Origin: an uncultured beta proteobacterium
Lineage (GTDB): Bacteria; Pseudomonadota; Gammaproteobacteria; Burkholderiales; Burkholderiaceae_C
Direction of reading: 5' to 3'
DNA: 38,684 nucleotides
NCBI GenBank assembly: GCA_903945325.1
Contig: CAJAVE010000006.1
Span: 1-38,684, forward strand
In this document: positions 33,703 through 38,684 of the stretch, in pieces
Layout: each line of letters starts with the position of its first letter
Position numbering within the stretch: position 1 is the first letter of the stretch
Translations under genes and position numbers: made by a program
The notes under the pieces: model-generated
Seen by the model: the letters and a program-made list of their open reading frames with translations, nothing else
What the model was told of the DNA's origin: nothing
Database searches by the model: none

Positions 33703-35758
33703 GGTTTTTCTCCTCTTTTGTGTTGGCAAAGGCCGTTAGTTTGGCTCGCACTTCAGCCGCCGTCCCCATTTGAATCACTTCTTGCGCTAAAACTTTGCAC
33801 TCAGGAAGGGATAGCCGACGAACAAGGGCCTTGACCGCTGGTATGGCTGGCACGGACACCGATAGTTCGACGACGCCCAGTCCGATCAGCACCGGTATAA
33901 CCAACAAGTCTGAGGCCAGACCACCACAAACCCCCACCCACTTGCCGTGTTTGAGTGCGCCCTCGCAGGTCATCGCGATCATCTTCAAAACGGCCGGATG
34001 CAAGCCATCGGCCTTTTGTGCTAGCTTTGGATGCCCGCGATCCATGGCCAGGGTGTACTGCGTCAGGTCATTGGTGCCTATGGAGAAAAAATCCGCTTCC
34101 TTGGCAAATTGCTCTGACAAAACTGCAGCAGATGGAACCTCGATCATCAAGCCGACCTGAACGTTCGGGGCATTTGTTTTCGAGCGTTCCTCCGCAAGTA
34201 TCAGCTTGGCTTCGCGCAACTCCTCCAGCGTGGCGATCATGGGAAACATGATGTGCAGCTTTGCAAGCCCGGCGCAGCACAAGATGGCTCTTAGTTGCGT
34301 ACGGAAGATCGCAGGTTGATCGAGACTGACCCGCACTCCGCGTAAGCCGAGAAAGGGGTTCTCCTCTTTAGGTATGGGCAGGTATGAAAGGGGCTTGTCG
34401 CCACCCACATCCAAAGTGCGAATGACCAGAGGTCGTTCGGGACCCAAAGCCTTTGCTACTGCAGCGTATGCGTCCGCCTGCTCATCTTCGCTGGGTGTGC
34501 TGTCCCGGTTGTCAAACAGGAATTCTGAGCGTAGTAGACCAACTCCCTCGGCGCCGTTCGCAATCCCTTCTGTGGCTTCCTGTGCGTTGCGCACATTGGC
34601 GACGACTTCGATTCGGCGTCCATCTTGGGTGACAGCGAGTGTCTTTGCGTTGAGCCGGTATTGCTGGTCTCTGGTGTTGATTTCACTAATGTCGGCCTGA
34701 GCTCGCTCAATGTCGGCAGACGTCGGTTGGCTGTTCAGAATCCCGTTGGTGCCGTCAAGTACAACTAAGGTTCCATCTGCCAGATTCAATGCACTTTCGT
34801 CAACGTTGCACAGCGCAGGAATTCCGAAGGATTTTGCGAGTATTGCCACATGGCTGGTTGGACCACCGGTGGTCGTACAAAAGCCCAATAGTTTGCTGCG
34901 ATCAAATGAAGCAGTGTCGGATGGAGAAAGTTCTGGTGCTATGAGGATCGCACCATCTGGCAATTCGAAACTGGACTGGATTCCCTCGACGAGTTGCCCC
35001 AATACCCGGTGTCCAACATCGCGAATGTCAGTGCCACGTTCGCGCAGCATCGCATTGTGATTTCCCTGAAGACTTTCAAGCTGAGTTGCATATTGCAAGA
35101 ACGCTGCACGCCAGGCAAATCCGGCACTCTTTCGTTGCTCAATACCGTCGGCTGCCAGTTTCAGAAGGTCTGGGTCCTCAAGCAGTTCCTGGTGTGTGCT
35201 GAGTATCTTGGACTCGGTTTTTCCGAGGTCTGTCATTAGCGCGTCGATTTGGGCGCTTGACTCCTGTAGTGCCGCTTTCAGCAGCATTCGCTCAAGTACC
35301 GGTGAGCCACCGGTTTCGGGAACTTCGATGTCTGCATGCCTAAACTGAACAATCCGGCCTACCGCAAGACCTGACGAAGCTGGAATGCCGGGCAATTGAC
35401 CGAGTCTCGTCGCAGTACCGATACTCACCGGAGCACTCACTTGGTGAGATTCAGTGGGCAGTTCTGAGTGACTTTCACCACAACCACTTGCAAGTAGCTC
35501 AGTGAGCACTTGAACGGCCTCTGCGGCATCGGGCCCGCTTGCTTGCACACTAATGCAATCGCCAAACTGTGAGCCAAGTCCCATGATGGCGACAACCGAC
35601 TTTGCATTGACTGTCTCCGCATCTTTTACAAGTCGAATGGTTGACACGAATTTCTTGGCTTGAGCGGCAAGTGCAGCAGCAGGGCGTGCGTGCAGGCCCG
35701 TAAGGTTAGGAATTCTGACTGCGACACCGAGGAATAGTTGTTCTTCAGAAGAAATCAT
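33689..35758 (-). CDS. HPr-Enzyme I fusion (phosphoenolpyruvate-protein phosphotransferase)
   Basis: The protein has about 689 residues. Residues 1-90 are an HPr domain (TGLHARPAA, phospho-histidine His23; SVVAIMGLG near Ser-46 position). The rest is Enzyme I: GIPASSGLAVGRIV at the start, the phospho-histidine His303 in TTTGGPTSHVAIL, the PEP-binding GVGLLRSEFLF and the C-terminal GTNDLTQYTLAMDRGH. It takes phosphate from PEP and passes it to its own HPr and on to IIA of the neighbouring EIICBA. No IIA domain is fused, in keeping with its presence in EIICBA. I chose ATG 35758 because HPr domains start about 10 residues before GLHARP; two upstream starts exist and no clear ribosome binding site decides. 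Confidence 0.9.
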   Translation of the reverse strand: MISSEEQLFLGVAVRIPNLTGLHARPAAALAAQAKKFVSTIRLVKDAETVNAKSVVAIMGLGSQFGDCISVQASGPDAAEAVQVLTELLASGCGESHSELPTESHQVSAPVSIGTATRLGQLPGIPASSGLAVGRIVQFRHADIEVPETGGSPVLERMLLKAALQESSAQIDALMTDLGKTESKILSTHQELLEDPDLLKLAADGIEQRKSAGFAWRAAFLQYATQLESLQGNHNAMLRERGTDIRDVGHRVLGQLVEGIQSSFELPDGAILIAPELSPSDTASFDRSKLLGFCTTTGGPTSHVAILAKSFGIPALCNVDESALNLADGTLVVLDGTNGILNSQPTSADIERAQADISEINTRDQQYRLNAKTLAVTQDGRRIEVVANVRNAQEATEGIANGAEGVGLLRSEFLFDNRDSTPSEDEQADAYAAVAKALGPERPLVIRTLDVGGDKPLSYLPIPKEENPFLGLRGVRVSLDQPAIFRTQLRAILCCAGLAKLHIMFPMIATLEELREAKLILAEERSKTNAPNVQVGLMIEVPSAAVLSEQFAKEADFFSIGTNDLTQYTLAMDRGHPKLAQKADGLHPAVLKMIAMTCEGALKHGKWVGVCGGLASDLLVIPVLIGLGVVELSVSVPAIPAVKALVRRLSLPECKVLAQEVIQMGTAAEVRAKLTAFANTKEEKNHAHP

Positions 35759-36210
35759 GTGGCATTGAAATGTGGCGTGAAGTTTGTGCATTTCCGGGAA
35801 TTGGCAAATGTATAGCAAAAAGCCCACTATAGAACCAATTATTTTCTCGCTATGGTTGATTCAGAATCCACACACTTGACCAACAAATGAGGAAAGAGAG
35901 ACCTCGGTGCGGTGTTGCGGCAGGCGTTTCCCCAGAACAGAGCTTCCGTTTCCATCAAATGACGTGCGAAAGCGACAATCGGCAGAAAAGATTGATCTTC
36001 ATTGAAGGGTGCTCGGGGAGATCTTTGTTGGAAGCTCAAAGAAATTTCAAGAGTTAGGGATTTCCCGACTAAACCTGAAAGATACTGGTGCTAAAGTGGA
36101 CCTCATTGGAACCGATTCCAATATTTTTAGTTGAATTTTGATGCTGCACTATGGGCGATGACGGCCTCGTAGGCGCGGACCTACTATTTGTGACCCTTAG
36201 GAGATTACCA
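35759..36210. other. Divergent regulatory region between the nag run and the TonB receptor
   Basis: This 452-nt stretch separates the HPr-EI start from the receptor ATG. It contains the LacI-type palindrome at 36105-36122 and the TAGGAG ribosome binding site at 36198-36203 of the receptor. A minus-strand frame at 35839-36039 (66 codons) shows no recognisable protein pattern and I do not count it as a gene. No clear -10/-35 pairs could be read for either direction. Confidence 0.5.
36105..36122. promoter_or_regulatory. LacI-family-type operator upstream of the TonB receptor gene
   Basis: ATTGGAACCGATTCCAAT is an 18-bp inverted repeat (16 of 18 bases symmetrical) with the central CG typical of LacI-family operators. 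It ends 88 nt before the receptor ATG, in the promoter zone. The local regulator is GntR-type, so a LacI-type repressor elsewhere in the genome would be needed. Confidence 0.6.
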
Positions 36211-38684
36211 ATGAACAATTCTGTCAGTCAGCGGCGCGAGGGTAAGGTCGAGTACCGAGCCCGCTTGCGCATCAATCCAGTTGCCGCGGCGTGCGCGACT
36301 TTGCTACTCACTTCAACGGCAGCCTTTGCACAGCAGGCTACTCTGAACGCCGTAACGATCACCGGACTCCGTGGAAGTATCGAAAGCTCGATTGCTATCA
36401 AGAAGAACTCCGATTCGATCGTGGAAGTTGTGACTGCTGAAGATATTGGCAAGCTACCCGATGTAAGCATTGCCGAATCCCTGGCACGTCTGCCAGGTTT
36501 GGCGGGACAGCGTGTTGAAGGCCGCACGCAGGGTATTTCGATTCGCGGTATGGCGCCCGCATTTGGACTGACCCTGCTCAACGGGCGTGAGTTGGCCAGC
36601 ACGGCTGGCGGTCGTTCGGTTGAGTTCGACCAGTTTCCGTCTGAGTTGATCAATTCGGCGACCGTATACAAAACGCCTGATGCTGCATTGGGCTCACAAG
36701 GTTTGTCTGGCACTGTGAACATGCAAACCGTGCGTCCTCTGGACTTGCGTGGTCGTCAGATGAGCGTAAATGTTCGTGGCGAATCAACCAGTAATGGCGC
36801 ACAGATCGCTGGAACATCCGCAAATGGCGCGCGCCTTAGCGCCTCCTACATTGACCAGTTTGCAGACAACACCATCGGTGTGGCGCTGGGGTTTGCGCAC
36901 TTGGACGCGCCTGGTCAGCAACAACATCAAAATTCATGGTGGTGGGGCAATTCGGCCATCTGGTGGGGTGGCTTCCGCGGACTTGAGAATGTGGATGACA
37001 AGAAGGCGCCCAGCACCTTGCAAGGCTTTGACGCGAGCGTAAGGTCAACGACCTCGGTTCGGGATGGACTGATGGGTGTACTTGAGTTCCGTCCTAACAA
37101 GGATGTGCGTAGCACAGTGGATTTGTATTACTCCAAGTTTGTTCAGGATTCGCAGGGGCGGGAGTTTCAAGTTAACTTAATGCCAGATTGGAGCGGCAAT
37201 GGAACCCCGGGCGCACCCGTTAAAGGTGGCCCGATTTTCAGCAATTACAAGACAATTGAGATGGCCGGTGGTTCCGTCATGCAAACAGGCACTGTGTCCA
37301 ATGTGGATCCGCTCATGCTCACGCGATACGGCAAGCGCGAAGACAAGATCACTGCATTGGGTTGGAAAAATGAAGTCAAGCTGGGCGACTGGAAGACTGA
37401 GGCCGATCTGAGCTATTCCAAGGCAACCCGCGACGAGTTCAAGGGTGAAATCACCGCATCACCGACGGCGCTGTCGGGCTTCACCAATTTCTATAATGAA
37501 GTTGGGAATGGACCATCGCGCTACCCCACAACGATAAACTGGGCTGCACCGGGCGCCATCCAATTGCGCGGCGTAGGTGCCTGGGGCAATCTGAACGGTG
37601 TTTCCAAGGTGGGAACCGGCTCACCGATTACCGTTTCTGACGAAATGCAATCACTTCGCCTTTCAGCGAAGCGGGATCTCGATTGGGGAGCGGTCAGCAA
37701 CTTTGAAGGCGGGGTGAACTATACCGACCGTAAGAAGGACAACAACAGCAGTTCGATGATTTATGCGCTGAAGAACGGTACGGCTTGCTTTGGCGGGGAC
37801 GTTTGTGCGCCGATACCAGCAGGTATGCTGCAAGCTCCTGCCGATATTGGGTTTGCCGGCAATCCGGCGGTGGCCAGTTTTGACATGCGCGATTTTCTGG
37901 CCAGCAACCTCTACAACCAAGGCGTAGAGGGTGCTGATCAAGCACCAGGGCGCATTTGGGGCGTGCAGGAAAAAGTCACCACTCTCTTTGGCAAGTTGGG
38001 ACTTGACTTCACAGCCGGCGTACCGATTCGCGGCAACTTTGGAGTGCAAGTGGTGCAAGCCAAACAGACCGCAAATGGGTTAGCTTGGGACAGCGTGAAG
38101 AAGGCTGGCGTCCAGCGAACTGGCGGAAAGGACTACACAGATATTCTGCCTAGCCTGAATTTGGCTGCGGATGTGGCTGCCAACACAATGGTGCGATTTG
38201 GCGCAGCGCAGGTGGTAGCGCGGCCGGATATGGAGGCGATGCGAGCAGGAATGGGCAGCGTTTCTATTGCGACCACTGGCGCCAAAGCCGGTATGCCTAG
38301 CGCTAGTGGGGGCAATCCGGAGCTTGAGCCTTGGCGTGCTACTGCGCTAGACCTGTCGGTGGAAAAATACTTCGGCAAACGGAGTTATGTGGCTGCTGCG
38401 GTGTTTCAGAAACGACTGCACTCAACCATCTATAGCCAAACCGATTACGCCTACAACTTTGCCGGATTGCCAAATCTTGGGGCGGCAACGACATCGATTG
38501 GTGAATACAGCCGACCGGCGAATGGCACCGGTGGCATGATTCAAGGCACAGAATTCAGCGTCGCGCTGGATGGTGCCCTGTTGAGTCCCATGTTGGATGG
38601 TTTTGGAATTATTGGTAGCTTGTCGAATACGCGCAGCGATGTTCCTGGACAGAAAAACAAGAACGGGGACCGTGATCTCACCAA
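36211..38684 (+). CDS. TonB-dependent receptor (TIGR01782-like), partial at right edge
   Basis: An open frame of 824 codons runs without stop to the window end. TAGGAG lies 7 nt before the ATG. After an export signal (LLLTSTAAFAQQA, ending near residue 45) come the plug domain features: TITGLRGSIESSIAIKKNSDSIVE, EDIGKLPDVSIAESLARLPGLAGQR, GISIRGMAP and TVYKTPDAALGSQGLSGTVNM. Then a beta-barrel with motifs such as DILPSLNLAADVAANTMVRFG and GNPELEPWRATALDLS follows. The type is that of the large sugar-linked receptors of Xanthomonas and Caulobacter. It sits opposite the nag run, so chito-oligosaccharide uptake across the outer membrane is the likely job. The C-terminus, including the terminal aromatic residue, is outside the window. 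Confidence 0.92.
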   Translation, partial: MNNSVSQRREGKVEYRARLRINPVAAACATLLLTSTAAFAQQATLNAVTITGLRGSIESSIAIKKNSDSIVEVVTAEDIGKLPDVSIAESLARLPGLAGQRVEGRTQGISIRGMAPAFGLTLLNGRELASTAGGRSVEFDQFPSELINSATVYKTPDAALGSQGLSGTVNMQTVRPLDLRGRQMSVNVRGESTSNGAQIAGTSANGARLSASYIDQFADNTIGVALGFAHLDAPGQQQHQNSWWWGNSAIWWGGFRGLENVDDKKAPSTLQGFDASVRSTTSVRDGLMGVLEFRPNKDVRSTVDLYYSKFVQDSQGREFQVNLMPDWSGNGTPGAPVKGGPIFSNYKTIEMAGGSVMQTGTVSNVDPLMLTRYGKREDKITALGWKNEVKLGDWKTEADLSYSKATRDEFKGEITASPTALSGFTNFYNEVGNGPSRYPTTINWAAPGAIQLRGVGAWGNLNGVSKVGTGSPITVSDEMQSLRLSAKRDLDWGAVSNFEGGVNYTDRKKDNNSSSMIYALKNGTACFGGDVCAPIPAGMLQAPADIGFAGNPAVASFDMRDFLASNLYNQGVEGADQAPGRIWGVQEKVTTLFGKLGLDFTAGVPIRGNFGVQVVQAKQTANGLAWDSVKKAGVQRTGGKDYTDILPSLNLAADVAANTMVRFGAAQVVARPDMEAMRAGMGSVSIATTGAKAGMPSASGGNPELEPWRATALDLSVEKYFGKRSYVAAAVFQKRLHSTIYSQTDYAYNFAGLPNLGAATTSIGEYSRPANGTGGMIQGTEFSVALDGALLSPMLDGFGIIGSLSNTRSDVPGQKNKNGDRDLT

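Noticed and set aside
35839..36039. 66-codon minus-strand frame between the HPr-EI gene and the TonB receptor
   Set aside because: It has no recognisable motif, no good ribosome binding site and lies in the divergent promoter region; treated as chance.

Overview
The window looks like chromosomal DNA of a betaproteobacterium of the order Burkholderiales, most likely Comamonadaceae (Rhodoferax-like). I infer this from the moderately high GC of the left two thirds, the gene families present and the protein wording; no rRNA or other marker gene is here to confirm it. No tRNA, rRNA or CRISPR array was seen.

Layout. The left edge (1-41) holds the first codons of an IS30-type transposase reading out of the window. 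Next come a ParE-like toxin and its antitoxin on the minus strand, a small DUF2798 membrane protein, a cation diffusion facilitator and a small secreted protein of unknown function. From 2971 to 9230 lies a compact plus-strand cluster with the signature of arsenosugar biosynthesis: the radical SAM protein ArsS, a fused membrane/disulfide-reductase flavoprotein, a DUF3047 protein, two glycosyltransferases of the types found beside arsS, the collapsed remnant of a FAD oxidoreductase, and an MTAP-type nucleoside phosphorylase. Several junctions are 4-nt ATGA/GTGA overlaps. It is followed by a thioredoxin-like/ArsA fusion with two ATPase halves and, convergently, a DUF4395 membrane protein. No arsM methyltransferase or arsR regulator is visible.

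The middle (12.4-16.7 kb, minus strand) is housekeeping or accessory: a YidB-like protein, an MscS-type channel, a hybrid histidine kinase and an aldo/keto reductase. From 16.7 to 23.9 kb is an alpha-glucan locus: an exported pullulanase diverging from an exported GH13 amylase, with a GH31 alpha-glucosidase lacking a signal peptide behind the amylase.

From 24.3 kb to the right edge is a GlcNAc/chito-oligosaccharide utilisation locus. One minus-strand run reads HPr-EI fusion, EIICBA GlcNAc permease, GH20 hexosaminidase, GntR regulator, nagA, SIS-type glucosamine-6-phosphate deaminase, SGNH hydrolase and NagX-like membrane protein. A TonB-dependent receptor diverges from it and runs off the window. 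The logic is outer-membrane uptake, trimming to GlcNAc, PTS import as GlcNAc-6-P, deacetylation and deamination to fructose-6-P. The absence of a GlcNAc kinase fits PTS uptake. A strong 18-bp LacI-type palindrome sits upstream of the receptor although the only regulator in the locus is GntR-type. This right-hand part looks lower in GC than the left.
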